Below, one piece after another: positions 34,185 to 43,027 of a stretch of DNA of 64,000 nucleotides. The notes under the pieces are model-generated. The model saw only the letters and a list, made by a program, of their open reading frames with translations. It ran no database searches and was not told the origin of the DNA. How positions within the stretch are numbered: position 1 is the stretch's first letter; every line of letters begins with the position of its first letter. This stretch comes from Deltaproteobacteria bacterium (lineage in GTDB: Bacteria; Myxococcota; Kuafuiibacteriia; Kuafuiibacteriales; Kuafuiibacteriaceae), in assembly GCA_020632995.1 (NCBI GenBank), contig JACKEN010000009.1, positions 62,001 through 126,000 of the forward strand. Reading direction: 5' to 3'. The position numbers and the translations under genes are program-made.

Positions 34185-35885
34185 TCAGTGCATCAGGCCG
34201 GCCATGACCAGGGCCGGCTTGAGCACCCCGCCCAGGCCCTCGGCCACGATGCAGCCCACCGCGATGGTGGTCAGGGTGATGCTCCGGACCTTGGCCCAGC
34301 GCCCGAGCACCACGTACAGGAGCACCCCGCCCACGAAGAAGGCGAGGTCGTAGGCGATGGGCAGGACCAGCCCGATGCCGAGGCCGATCGAGCAGGGGAT
34401 CCTGCGCTTGATCGCCGGCTTCTGCTCCAGCAGCACGTAGAGCGACCCGGCCAGGCCGCCGAGGAGGAGCGCCTCGAGGGCGAAGGGCGGCATGTCGGTG
34501 CGCCCCTCGAAGATGAGGGCGGTGGCGGCCCACATCTTGGCCACCGGCGCAGGCAGGCCTGCACCCTCGAGGGTCATCGGCTGGGTGGAGATCAGGGCCT
34601 CGAACACCCACGCGCTCACCAGCGCGCAGGGTACCACCGTGCCCAGCTGGGCCCAGAACTGCCAACGTGAGGGGACCCTGAGCCAGCGCCCGTAGGCCAT
34701 GTCGCCGGTCAGGTTGCCCGCCTGCGCCCCCGAGCCGGCCACGAAGCCGGCCCCGGTGAGGTTCTGGGCCGCGCTCCTCGCCCCCGCCATCGCGGTGACC
34801 CCCTCGAGGAGCACGCCCATGACCCGGGCGGGGTTGAACGCGGTCTGGGCCGCGGCCCGGGTCGCGATGACGTTCTGGATGAAGCCGCCCACCACGATGA
34901 GGAGCACCACCACCGGCACCGAGATCTCCATGTACAACAGCGAGAAGATCGTGGCCGCGGCGAGGGCCACGACGGTGAAGGCGAAGAAGGCCCGCCCGCT
35001 CATGATCGGGTCGTCGTCCACCACCTCCGATGTGCGGACCGCCACCAGCGACTTCATCGACGCGGTGATCACCCGCCAGTTCACCGCCATCTGCACCAGC
35101 CCCGAGGCGACGAGGAAGCCGATGCCCGGCCACACGTAGCGGTGGGGCGCGTCGGGGGTCGGGGTGTAGGGCGCCATCACCAGGAGCACCGCCGCGCCGG
35201 CGAGGAAGCCCACGCAGGTGCGCAGCCCCATCAAGTAGGCGCCGCCCACCGCGAAGGGCGACCACGCGATCGACAGGCCGTAAGCGGCGAGGCCGAACAG
35301 CGGGATGGCGCTCCCGCTCGGCACCAGGCCGAAGCCGTCCTCGTCGTTGAGCACCACGTAGGCCATCGCGAGGAGCACGGTGATCAAGAGGTAGTAGGGC
35401 TGCTTCGGATCCCCCTTGCTGACCAACGCGTGGATCACGCTCGCGGTGGCCTTGCTGCTCGGCCAGGGCAGGTTCTCGCGCAGCACCAACAGCTGACGGA
35501 GGGGCACCACGAAGGCCATGCCCACGAGGCTGGTGACGATCGCGAACCCGGCCATCTGCCAGAACGTGTAGGGCTCGCCGGTCATCGCGCGGGCCGCGAA
35601 GAAGTTCGAGATGAAGCCCAGGCTGCCGCCGGCCGAGCCCATGGTCGCCACGAGGGCCATCTCCGCCGGCACGATCTTCGTCTTCGAGAGGAAGAAGAAC
35701 GCGAAGAAGAAGAGGGCCGCGATGGTGGGGCCCTCCTCGATGACCCCGAAGCTGAGGGTCAGGTAGGAGTTCACGCCGCACAGCACCACCGCGAGGGCGA
35801 AGCCGGTGATCACGGATCGGAGGCTGGGGTGCGGAGGAGGCGGCGGCGCCAGTGGGAAATCATCCTCGGGGCGGGGCTCGCTCAC
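34185..35885 (-). CDS. OPT-family oligopeptide/metal-chelate transporter
   Basis: This is about 566 residues with 14 or so hydrophobic segments from residue 22 to the C-terminus. Family-like signatures include SYLTLSFGVIEEGPTIAALF near the N-terminus, NLPWPSSKATASVIHAL, AGFVAGSGAQAGNLTGDM and a Gly-rich terminal bundle. OPT proteins import oligopeptides or metal chelates using the proton gradient. GTG 35885 is chosen as start because it begins the short cytoplasmic leader SEPRPEDDF; an in-frame ATG at 35915 would add ten residues and is also possible. The gene is monocistronic, with 260 bases to the divergent metallopeptidase cassette. Confidence 0.87.
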   Translation of the reverse strand: MSEPRPEDDFPLAPPPPPHPSLRSVITGFALAVVLCGVNSYLTLSFGVIEEGPTIAALFFFAFFFLSKTKIVPAEMALVATMGSAGGSLGFISNFFAARAMTGEPYTFWQMAGFAIVTSLVGMAFVVPLRQLLVLRENLPWPSSKATASVIHALVSKGDPKQPYYLLITVLLAMAYVVLNDEDGFGLVPSGSAIPLFGLAAYGLSIAWSPFAVGGAYLMGLRTCVGFLAGAAVLLVMAPYTPTPDAPHRYVWPGIGFLVASGLVQMAVNWRVITASMKSLVAVRTSEVVDDDPIMSGRAFFAFTVVALAAATIFSLLYMEISVPVVVLLIVVGGFIQNVIATRAAAQTAFNPARVMGVLLEGVTAMAGARSAAQNLTGAGFVAGSGAQAGNLTGDMAYGRWLRVPSRWQFWAQLGTVVPCALVSAWVFEALISTQPMTLEGAGLPAPVAKMWAATALIFEGRTDMPPFALEALLLGGLAGSLYVLLEQKPAIKRRIPCSIGLGIGLVLPIAYDLAFFVGGVLLYVVLGRWAKVRSITLTTIAVGCIVAEGLGGVLKPALVMAGLMH

Positions 35886-36146
35886 GGTGGCGGACCCTAG
35901 CCGGGCGGCCGGCATACCGGCAAGTCCTGCACCCCGAGGAGCGGGCCCTGCGAGCAAGACCTGCGCTCGGGCGGCCGTCGAGCCCGCCCGACGCGCGAGT
36001 CCCGCGGCCGCCAAGATGGCCCACGCCTTGCTTTGGCGTCCGATGCAACTGGCGCAACCGGTCCGCTCGACGCCTCCTCGGCGGCGTCGAGCCGGCCCCA
36101 TCTACCCAGGGACGCGTCGCGCCGCGGCGCCGTCCCGGAGGGCTAC

Positions 36147-36695
36147 ATGAAGAGCTTCTTGTCACGCTTCGGCGCGGCGGCGGGCCTCGTGGTCGTGGGC
36201 GCAGCCTTCGGCTACGGCGCCGAGACCCCGTCCTCGGCACCGATGATCCCGGAGAACGTCGCCTCCTGTGAGGGCGGCATGCAGAACAACCTGCAGATGA
36301 CCCTGACCCCGCTGTGGGTGAAGGGCGGAAAGGGAGGCGAGCGCCTCGGCCTCAGCCTCGACGCCCACTCCCTGTTCAAGACCAAGGCCCAGGCCAAGCT
36401 GGCGGTCGAGATGGTGGACGATCGCGGTCACCCGGTGATCGACGCGGTGGTCTCTCCCCGGCTGCGGATGCTGCCGGGCGCCGAGGGCGTGCAGACCCTC
36501 GAGCTCACCACCCCCGAGAAGCTGGCCGACGGGTACTACACCGTGCGCGCCACCGGCGCGGCCATCGCCGCCGACGAGAGCACCGAGAACGTCGTCCAGA
36601 TGTACCTGCGCCGTGAGAACGGGGAGTTCTTCTCCATCTCGTACGAGGAGTACATCGCCAAGTCCCGCGCGCTGCTGGAGGTGGCGGCCCAATGA
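36147..36695 (+). CDS. Exported beta-rich protein, first gene of metallopeptidase cassette
   Basis: This is a 182-residue protein starting at ATG 36147, with GGAGG six bases upstream. The N-terminal hydrophobic segment (SRFGAAAGLVVVGAAFGY) is a signal peptide or anchor. The mature part is beta-rich with an immunoglobulin-like rhythm (LTTPEKLADGYYTVRATGAA). I know no family. Its TGA overlaps the ATG of the next gene (ATGA), so the two are translationally coupled and probably made in similar amounts. A chaperone or inhibitor role for the metallopeptidase is possible but unproven. Confidence 0.8.
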   Translation: MKSFLSRFGAAAGLVVVGAAFGYGAETPSSAPMIPENVASCEGGMQNNLQMTLTPLWVKGGKGGERLGLSLDAHSLFKTKAQAKLAVEMVDDRGHPVIDAVVSPRLRMLPGAEGVQTLELTTPEKLADGYYTVRATGAAIAADESTENVVQMYLRRENGEFFSISYEEYIAKSRALLEVAAQ

Positions 36696-37951
36696 AGACC
36701 CCGATCTTGATGACCCTCACGGCGCTGGCCATCGCCGCGCCGATCTCCGAGGCCCAGGCCCAGATCTACACCGGCGTGGTCAGCGGCAGGCTGCGCTTCT
36801 ACCAGAACCAGGGCAACTATTGCCCCTCCACCCGGGACTGCTCCGGCGCCCAGTACCTCGAGTCCGAGTATCACACCTATCAGCCCGTGCGGGACGTGAA
36901 GGTCTACGTGGAGACCTCCGGCGGGACGCTGATCGGCTCCGGCTCCACCGACCAGAACGGTGACTTCAGCATCGGGTGGTTCCAGCTCTTCAGCTACAAC
37001 GGCACCGCGCGCGTGTACTTCACCGGCGCCCACAAGGACAACCGCTTCCGGTTCCAGACCCCGAGCGGCGGCACCCACAAGTACCAGACCGCCAACTTCA
37101 CCCTGAGCAACGGCGGGACGATCGACATCGGCACCAAGAACTGGGGCAGCTCGTCCGACCCGAAGACCATGGTCAACGCGTACGACGGCGCGGTGAGCAT
37201 GTGGACCAACTCCCTGAGCAAGTCCAACCGCATGCTCAACAACTTCAACGACGTGGTGATCTACGCGTTCTCGAGCACCGAGCCCTACGACTGCGGGACG
37301 AGCTGCGCCTCTGGTACGCGCAACGACATCCAGCTCGACGCCAACGCGGCCTACAAGCCGCAGGCCCGGGTGATGCACGAGATGGGGCACATCGCGTCCT
37401 ACGACGCCAGCCCGCGCAGCCGGCCCAGCCAGAACTACTGCTACCCCAACGCCCCGACCAGCGGCTGCACGTGGTCCTTCACCACTCCGGAGTGGCGCTC
37501 CTCCTCGTTCGAGGAGGGCCTCGCCACCTACCTGAGCGACAGCGCGTTCTACTACTGGTGGGCGAACGACCCCCGCACCTGCAACTCGACTGGCGCGTGC
37601 AGCGGCACCAACTCGGAGACCGAGACGAGCAAGGGGCCTTCGTCCAACTGCGCCACCGACGAGGGGCGCTGGGCGCTGACCACCATCCGCTACCTCTGGG
37701 ACGTCTACGACGGGGTCAACGACAGCAACTTCACCGACGACGTCCGGCGTGAGCGCTACGAGATCATCGACACGCTGGCCGCGTTCCCGAGCGGCTTCAA
37801 CGACCACGAGAAGAACGAGCCCTTCGACTCCAGCTGGAACGTCGACAACCGCGACGGCCACAGCGGCTACGACTTCTACTACAACGAGCTGTACAACCAC
37901 AGCGCGGGCATCAACAGCTACGCGCTGCGGCAGAACAACTGCTACCCCTGA
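36692..37951 (+). CDS. Secreted zinc metallopeptidase (HEMGH, gluzincin-like)
   Basis: This is a 419-residue protein with a signal peptide (MKTPILMTLTALAIA, cleavage near AQAQ). Residues about 30-150 form a carboxypeptidase-regulatory-like beta domain (GTLIGSGSTDQNGDFSIG). The catalytic part has HEMGH at 229-233 (two Zn ligands and the catalytic Glu) and FEEGLATYLSD with Glu274/275 as probable third ligand, a gluzincin arrangement. Several cysteines suggest disulfides in a secreted enzyme. Specificity is unknown. It overlaps the gene before it by four bases and is followed 68 bases later by a Cys-rich anchored protein. The motif is strong; exact peptidase family not assigned. Confidence 0.88.
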   Translation: MKTPILMTLTALAIAAPISEAQAQIYTGVVSGRLRFYQNQGNYCPSTRDCSGAQYLESEYHTYQPVRDVKVYVETSGGTLIGSGSTDQNGDFSIGWFQLFSYNGTARVYFTGAHKDNRFRFQTPSGGTHKYQTANFTLSNGGTIDIGTKNWGSSSDPKTMVNAYDGAVSMWTNSLSKSNRMLNNFNDVVIYAFSSTEPYDCGTSCASGTRNDIQLDANAAYKPQARVMHEMGHIASYDASPRSRPSQNYCYPNAPTSGCTWSFTTPEWRSSSFEEGLATYLSDSAFYYWWANDPRTCNSTGACSGTNSETETSKGPSSNCATDEGRWALTTIRYLWDVYDGVNDSNFTDDVRRERYEIIDTLAAFPSGFNDHEKNEPFDSSWNVDNRDGHSGYDFYYNELYNHSAGINSYALRQNNCYP

Positions 37952-38019
37952 CGTGAGCGGCGCGGTCGGTCTTCATCGACCGGCCGCGCCCTCCCCTTCG
38001 GCCGAGAGGACGACGCACG

Positions 38020-38721
38020 ATGACCGCCAAGAAGAAGACCGCCATCCTCCTGAGCGCCGGGGCCCTGTTGACCCTGGGCTGGTTCACGGGTCGCTCCGCC
38101 CGCATCGAGGCCCCTGCCCCGGTAGCGCACCCCGAGCACCACGAGCACCAGCCGTCGGCCGGGCGGCCCGCGTTCGTGCCCGCCGCGCCGCGCGCCATGG
38201 CGGCGAGCGCGGCGCCGACCGTGAAGGCAGCCGATGCGGAGGCCACGCCCGGCCTCCTGCCTCCGCCTCGCTTCCACCCCCGCGCCGCCGAGGAGTGGCA
38301 GGGCATGAAGGTGGACCTCAGCCTCCAACCCCCGTGCATGGAGTCCTTCCACTGCGGCCAGGCCATGGCGTGCAACGTGGCCGAGCACCGCTGCGGCCCC
38401 TGCGAGGTGGACGCCGACTGCGGCTCGGGCGAGGCCTGCGTCCTGGACCACTGCGTCCTCGACAGCAACGTATCCTGCCGTCACCGCGCGGACTGCGGTG
38501 AAGACGCGCTGTGCGTGCTCTCCGGGCTCTCCGCTGGCGTCCGGGGCAACGCCGAGATGCGGGCCTACTGCCAGTCGAACACCCTCGGCACGCCCGAGGA
38601 GGCCCCGACCGCCGAGCACGACTCGAGCGCAACCCATCCTGCCGAGCCGCAGGAGCACCCCACGGTCTACGGCGGCGCGCTCCTCGAGTCGCTGCGCGCG
38701 GAGGCAGACGCGGAACCCTGA
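38020..38721 (+). CDS. Membrane-anchored Cys-rich protein
   Basis: This is a 233-residue protein. After MTAKKK there is one hydrophobic helix (residues 7-23), then a Pro/Ala/His-rich linker. The C-terminal half is a myxobacterial Cys-rich region, with spacing like CxxxxxCGxxxxCxxxxxxCGPC and CEVDADCGSGEACVLDHC. Ribosome site GAGAGGA precedes the ATG. It lies 68 bases after the metallopeptidase gene and probably belongs to that unit. Function unknown; it could be a surface substrate or partner. Confidence 0.78.
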   Translation: MTAKKKTAILLSAGALLTLGWFTGRSARIEAPAPVAHPEHHEHQPSAGRPAFVPAAPRAMAASAAPTVKAADAEATPGLLPPPRFHPRAAEEWQGMKVDLSLQPPCMESFHCGQAMACNVAEHRCGPCEVDADCGSGEACVLDHCVLDSNVSCRHRADCGEDALCVLSGLSAGVRGNAEMRAYCQSNTLGTPEEAPTAEHDSSATHPAEPQEHPTVYGGALLESLRAEADAEP

Positions 38722-38751
38722 TTGGGAAAATGTGCAATTTCGTTCTATGAT
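38722..38751 (+). promoter_or_regulatory. Promoter of GNAT-nitrilase gene, probably leaderless
   Basis: TTGGGA (38722-38727), an 18-base spacer and TATGAT (38746-38751) form the best sigma-70 match in the window. The -10 ends six bases before the ATG at 38758, so the transcript should begin at the start codon. No Shine-Dalgarno is present. The -35 box directly abuts the stop codon of the previous gene. Confidence 0.55.
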
Positions 38752-38757
38752 GACCGC

Positions 38758-40275
38758 ATGGACTACGCGGTCCGCATCGCGACCCTCGACGACATCGACG
38801 CCATCGTTCGCTTGAACGAGCTCTGCTACCCCGACCCCGCAGAGTCGGACGCGGTCTGGAACCGAAGACACGTGGAGTCCCACCTGCGCGCGTTCGGTGA
38901 GGGCCAGTTCGTAGCGGTGCTCGACGGCGAGGTGGTCGGCTCCGCGACCTCCCTCGTGGTCTCGATGGGGCGCGACCCGCACCGGGATCACACCTGGGTG
39001 GGCATCACCGACGACGGGATGCTCTACAACCACGACCCCTTCGGCGACACCCTCTACGGGGTCGACATCAACGTGCACCCCGATCACCGCCGAAAGGGCG
39101 TGGCCACGCGGCTGTACGACGCCCGCAAGGACCTCTGCCGGCGCCTCAACCTGCGGCGCATGGCGGTGGGCGGCCGGCTCGCCGCCTACTGTGATCAGGC
39201 GAGCGAGATGACCCCCGAGGAGTACGCCCGCAAGGTGGCGGCGGGGGAGCTCACCGACCCGGTGCTCGGCCTGCAGCTCGCCAACGGCTTCGTGTTCCGC
39301 AAGATCCTGCACAACTACATCCGGGATCCGATGAGCCAGGACAACGCGGCGTTCATGGAGTGGCTGAACCCCGCCTACCGGTCGCGGGTGCGGCGCCAGC
39401 GGAGCATCCGGGTGTCCTGCGTGCAGTACCGCATGCGCAAGATCCAGGACTTCGACGGCTTCGCCCGGCAGGTGCGCTACTTCGTGGACGTGGCGGCCGG
39501 CTACGGGGCGGACTTCGTGATCTTCCCCGAGCTCCTCACCGCCCAGCTCATGTCGTTCCTCGACGTGAAGACGCCCCAGGAGGCCATCCAGCGCCTCACC
39601 ACGTACACCGAGGAGGTCGACGTGCTCTTCAAGGGCCTGGCCAAGCACTTCCAGCTCGGGGTGATCAACGGGACCCACCCCACCCGGGTGGGAGACCAGA
39701 TCCACAACATCGCCTCCCTGTACCTCCCCGACGGCGCCGTCCATCGGCAACCCAAGCTGCACATCACCCCGAACGAGAAGCGGTGGTGGGGGATCGACGG
39801 CGGCTCGTCGCTCCAGGTGTTCGAGACCCCAAAGGCCCGGGTGGGGATCCTGGTGTGCTACGACATCGAGTTCCCCGAGGCGGCCCGCTACCTGGCCGAC
39901 CAGGGGGCCGACGTGATCTTCAACCCCTTCTGCACCGACGATCGGCAAGGCTACCTGCGGGTGCGCTACTGCGCGCAGGCCCGCGCGGTCGAGAACCAGA
40001 TCTACGTGGCGAGCGCGGGCACGGTGGGCAACCTGCCCGACACCGAGAACATGGACATCCAGTACGCCCAGTCCGCGGTGTTCTCACCGTCGGACTTCGC
40101 GTTCGCGCGCGACGGGATCCTGGTCGAGGCGAGCCCCAACACCGAGACCGTGATCACCACCGATCTCGACTTCGACGCCCTGCAGGAGGCGATCAACTCC
40201 GGCTCGGTGCGCCCCCGGGCAGACCGCCGGCCCGACCTGTTCACCTACACCTGCCACATCAAGACGCCGAGCTGA
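38758..40275 (+). CDS. GNAT acetyltransferase-nitrilase fusion, catalytic triad intact
   Basis: This is a 505-residue cytoplasmic protein. Residues 1-215 are a GNAT acyltransferase with the acetyl-CoA loop signature VDINVHPDHRRKGVATRLYD. Residues about 225-500 are a carbon-nitrogen hydrolase with the Glu-Lys-Cys triad: Glu258 (FPELLTA), Lys333 (PKLHITP) and Cys367 (LVCYDIEFPE). Such bifunctional proteins are known in bacteria, but substrate is unclear; an amide or amidine hydrolysis coupled with N-acylation is plausible. ATG 38758 is chosen because the GNAT fold begins here and the TATGAT box lies at leaderless distance. Its TGA directly abuts the TCA-encoded stop of a paralogue on the other strand. 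Confidence 0.93.
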   Translation: MDYAVRIATLDDIDAIVRLNELCYPDPAESDAVWNRRHVESHLRAFGEGQFVAVLDGEVVGSATSLVVSMGRDPHRDHTWVGITDDGMLYNHDPFGDTLYGVDINVHPDHRRKGVATRLYDARKDLCRRLNLRRMAVGGRLAAYCDQASEMTPEEYARKVAAGELTDPVLGLQLANGFVFRKILHNYIRDPMSQDNAAFMEWLNPAYRSRVRRQRSIRVSCVQYRMRKIQDFDGFARQVRYFVDVAAGYGADFVIFPELLTAQLMSFLDVKTPQEAIQRLTTYTEEVDVLFKGLAKHFQLGVINGTHPTRVGDQIHNIASLYLPDGAVHRQPKLHITPNEKRWWGIDGGSSLQVFETPKARVGILVCYDIEFPEAARYLADQGADVIFNPFCTDDRQGYLRVRYCAQARAVENQIYVASAGTVGNLPDTENMDIQYAQSAVFSPSDFAFARDGILVEASPNTETVITTDLDFDALQEAINSGSVRPRADRRPDLFTYTCHIKTPS

Positions 40276-41841
40276 TCAGATCTCGGTCCCCGGCTCCGCC
40301 GGACGCTCCCGGTAGATCACCGAGTACACGTCCAGCCGGCGGTCCTTCCAGTTGAGCTCGGTGCCCAGCTGGCGGTGCCGGCGCAAGAGCTCGAGGTCGA
40401 GGTCCTGCACGAGCACCATCTCGACGTTGGGCGTACACTCCGCCGCCACCCCGTCGCGGGCGAAGGAGACGTCGCACGGGGTGTAGATGCCGGACTCCGC
40501 GTAGTGGATGTCGGCGTAGTCCACGAAAGGCAGGTTGCCGACCACGCCAGCGGTGGCCACGTAGACGTGGTTCTCGATGCAGCGGGCCTGGGCGCAGTAG
40601 CGCATGCGCAGGTAGCCCGCGCGATCGGAGGCGTTGAAGGGCACGAAGACCAGGCGGGCGCCCTGGTGTGTGGCCACCCGCAGGAGCTCCGGGAACTCCA
40701 CGTCGTAGCCCACCAGGATCGCGACCTTGCCGTGGTCGGTGTCGAAGACCCGCACCGTCCGCCCCGGCTGCACGCCCCACCACCGGCGCTCCTCCGGGGT
40801 GATGTGGATCTTGTACTGCTTCTCGAGGGTGCCGTCGCGACGGAAGAGGTACGCCACGTTGTAGAGCGAGTCCTCCTCCTCCACGATGGTGGAGCCGCCG
40901 ACGATGTTGAGGTCGAACCGCACCGCCATGTCGGTGAACAGGTCGAGGTACTCCGGGGTGTAGGCGGCGAGCTTTCGGGCCTGCTCCGCCGCCACCTCGT
41001 TCGGGGTCAGCGACAACAGCTGGGTGGTGAAGAGCTCGGGGAAGAGCAGGTAGTCGGCCTTCTGGTCCGCCGCGGCGTCGACGAAGAACTCCACCTGCCG
41101 TGACATCTCCTCGAACGAGGTCACCGGCCGCATGCCGTACTGCACCACCGCCAGCCGCACCGGCTCCACCACCCGGGTCACCCGGCGCCGGTGCTCGGGG
41201 ATGTAGTCGAGGTTCGTCCACTCGAGGAAGGTGGCGTAGCCCCGGGACTCGGCGTCGCCGGGCAGATAGTTGGGGATCAGGCGCTTCAGCACGAAGCCGT
41301 TGGCGAGCTGCGCGGTGAGGACCGGGTCGAAGAGCTTCTTGTCGATGACCCGCTGGACGTAGTCGCGGGCGGAGAGGGTGTCGGCGTGCTTGCCATAGCC
41401 CGGGATCCGGCCACCGATGATGATCGTCTTGCAGTTGTAGCGCCGGGCGAGGTCCTTTCGAGCGTTGTAGAGGCGGCGAGCCAGGCGCATCCCCCGGTAC
41501 TCGGGGTGGACCATGATCTCGATCCCGTACAGGACGTCGCCCTCGTAGTCGTGGTTGCGGATGAACCCGCGGTCCGACACCGCGCTCCAGTTGTGCCAGT
41601 CGACGTCTTCGGCCGAGTCCACGATGAGGGTGGCGCAGCTCGCCACCAGGCGCCCCTCGTATTCGATGCAGATCTGCCCCTCGGGGAAGTGCGCCAGCTG
41701 GCTCTCCACGTGCTCGCGCGACCAGGTGGGCATGCCGGGGAAGCACGCCAGCTGCAGCTCCACCAGCTGATCGAAGTCCTCGATCCGGACCGGCCGCAGG
41801 CGCACACGGCGCTCGAACTCCACCAGGTTCAGGCGTTCCAT
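40276..41841 (-). CDS. GNAT-nitrilase paralogue lacking the catalytic cysteine
   Basis: This is a 521-residue paralogue of the convergent gene, with the same order: GNAT (about 1-230; IEIMVHPEYRGMRLARRLYN) then nitrilase fold (about 235-515). Glu269 (FPELFTTQ) and Lys344 (YKIHITP) are kept, but the cysteine position is Gly378 (LVGYDVEFPE, codon GGC at 40708-40710). The hydrolase should therefore be inactive, while the acetyl-CoA motif is intact apart from a diverged GMRLA loop. ATG 41841 fits the GNAT start. It may be a regulatory partner or a binding protein derived from an enzyme. The 97-base divergent gap to the SMP-30-like gene holds its promoter. Confidence 0.92.
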   Translation of the reverse strand: MERLNLVEFERRVRLRPVRIEDFDQLVELQLACFPGMPTWSREHVESQLAHFPEGQICIEYEGRLVASCATLIVDSAEDVDWHNWSAVSDRGFIRNHDYEGDVLYGIEIMVHPEYRGMRLARRLYNARKDLARRYNCKTIIIGGRIPGYGKHADTLSARDYVQRVIDKKLFDPVLTAQLANGFVLKRLIPNYLPGDAESRGYATFLEWTNLDYIPEHRRRVTRVVEPVRLAVVQYGMRPVTSFEEMSRQVEFFVDAAADQKADYLLFPELFTTQLLSLTPNEVAAEQARKLAAYTPEYLDLFTDMAVRFDLNIVGGSTIVEEEDSLYNVAYLFRRDGTLEKQYKIHITPEERRWWGVQPGRTVRVFDTDHGKVAILVGYDVEFPELLRVATHQGARLVFVPFNASDRAGYLRMRYCAQARCIENHVYVATAGVVGNLPFVDYADIHYAESGIYTPCDVSFARDGVAAECTPNVEMVLVQDLDLELLRRHRQLGTELNWKDRRLDVYSVIYRERPAEPGTEI

Positions 41842-41938
41842 CGCACACCGAAGGTCTGCCCATCGAAGGTCGGAGTCAAACTCATGGGTTCCTGCCCCGG
41901 CCCTTGACGCCGCGCCCCGGGGAGGCGAGCACTGTGCC

Positions 41939-43027
41939 GTGTCCTGGCGACGCATCGCCCTCGCGGTCGGCGTGCTCCTCATCGGCTATCTCCTCGCGTG
42001 GCCCACGCCGGTGGAGCCCGCCGCGTGGGCGCCGCCCAGCGACCCCGGCTACCAGGGCGCGTTCGCGCCCAACCAGGGCCTCGCCGCGCTGGAGCGCCTG
42101 CCCCTCGGTGGCCTCACCGGGCCCGAGGATCTCGCGCTCGATCGCCGCGGTCGCCTCTACGCCGCCACCCACGAGGGCAAGATCGTGCGGATGGATCCCG
42201 ACGGCACCCACCCGACCGTGCTCGCCGACACCGGCGGGCGCCCATTGGGGGTCGAGGTAGGCGCGGACGGCACCATCTACGTGGCCGACGCCTACCGCGG
42301 GCTCCTCGCCGTCACCTCCAGCGGCGCGGTGAGCACCCTCGTGGACTCGGTCGACGGCCAGCCCCTGGTCTACGCGGACAACCTCGCGGTCACCCGCGAT
42401 GGGCAGCGCATCTATTTCTCGGACGCCTCCACCAAGTTCGGCGCCGAGGCCAACGGCGGCACCTTCGCCGCCTCGAAGCTCGACATCTTCGAGCACGGCG
42501 GCCACGGCCGCATCCTGGTGTACGACAAGAGCAGCGGCGAGACCAAGGTCCTGCAATCCGGCCTGCAGTTCGCCAACGGCGTAGCGCTGTCCGAGGACGA
42601 GACCCGGCTCGTGGTGGCCGAGACCGGGATGTACCGGGTGCTCGTCATCCACCTCGCCGGCCCCAAGGCGGGCGAGATGGAGGTGCTCATCGACAACCTC
42701 CCCGGCTTCCCCGACAACGTGGAGCGGGGTCCCGACGGGACGTTCTGGGTCGGCCTCGTCTCCGCCCGGAGCAAGCCGCTCGACGGCCTGGCCGCCCACC
42801 CCTTCCTCCGGAGACTGGTGATGCGCCTGCCCGCCGCCGCTCGCCCCGACGCGGTGGCCTACGGCCACGTCTTCGCGATCGACCTCGACGGCAAGGTGCA
42901 GGCCGACCTGCAAGATCCCTCCGGCGCCTACGCGAAGACCACCGGGGCGATCTCGAGCGGGCCCTGGCTGTTCATCTCGAGCCTGACCGAGCCCGACCTC
43001 GGGCGGCTCCGGTGGAGCCCGCATTGA
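41939..43027 (+). CDS. SMP-30/strictosidine-synthase-like beta-propeller protein
   Basis: This is a 362-residue protein. An N-terminal hydrophobic segment (IALAVGVLLIGYLLAW) targets it to the membrane or periplasm. Six-bladed propeller features follow: GPEDLALDRRGRLYAATHEG, RPLGVEVGADGTIYVADAY, then FANGVALSEDETRLVVAETG. This is the SMP-30/LRE/strictosidine synthase family, in which members are lactonases or plant C-C ligases; the bacterial exported members are poorly defined. GTG start with GGGGAGG about 13 bases upstream. Its stop overlaps the start of the acyl-CoA ligase gene, suggesting a shared pathway for a hydrophobic or lactone substrate. Confidence 0.87.
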   Translation: MSWRRIALAVGVLLIGYLLAWPTPVEPAAWAPPSDPGYQGAFAPNQGLAALERLPLGGLTGPEDLALDRRGRLYAATHEGKIVRMDPDGTHPTVLADTGGRPLGVEVGADGTIYVADAYRGLLAVTSSGAVSTLVDSVDGQPLVYADNLAVTRDGQRIYFSDASTKFGAEANGGTFAASKLDIFEHGGHGRILVYDKSSGETKVLQSGLQFANGVALSEDETRLVVAETGMYRVLVIHLAGPKAGEMEVLIDNLPGFPDNVERGPDGTFWVGLVSARSKPLDGLAAHPFLRRLVMRLPAAARPDAVAYGHVFAIDLDGKVQADLQDPSGAYAKTTGAISSGPWLFISSLTEPDLGRLRWSPH

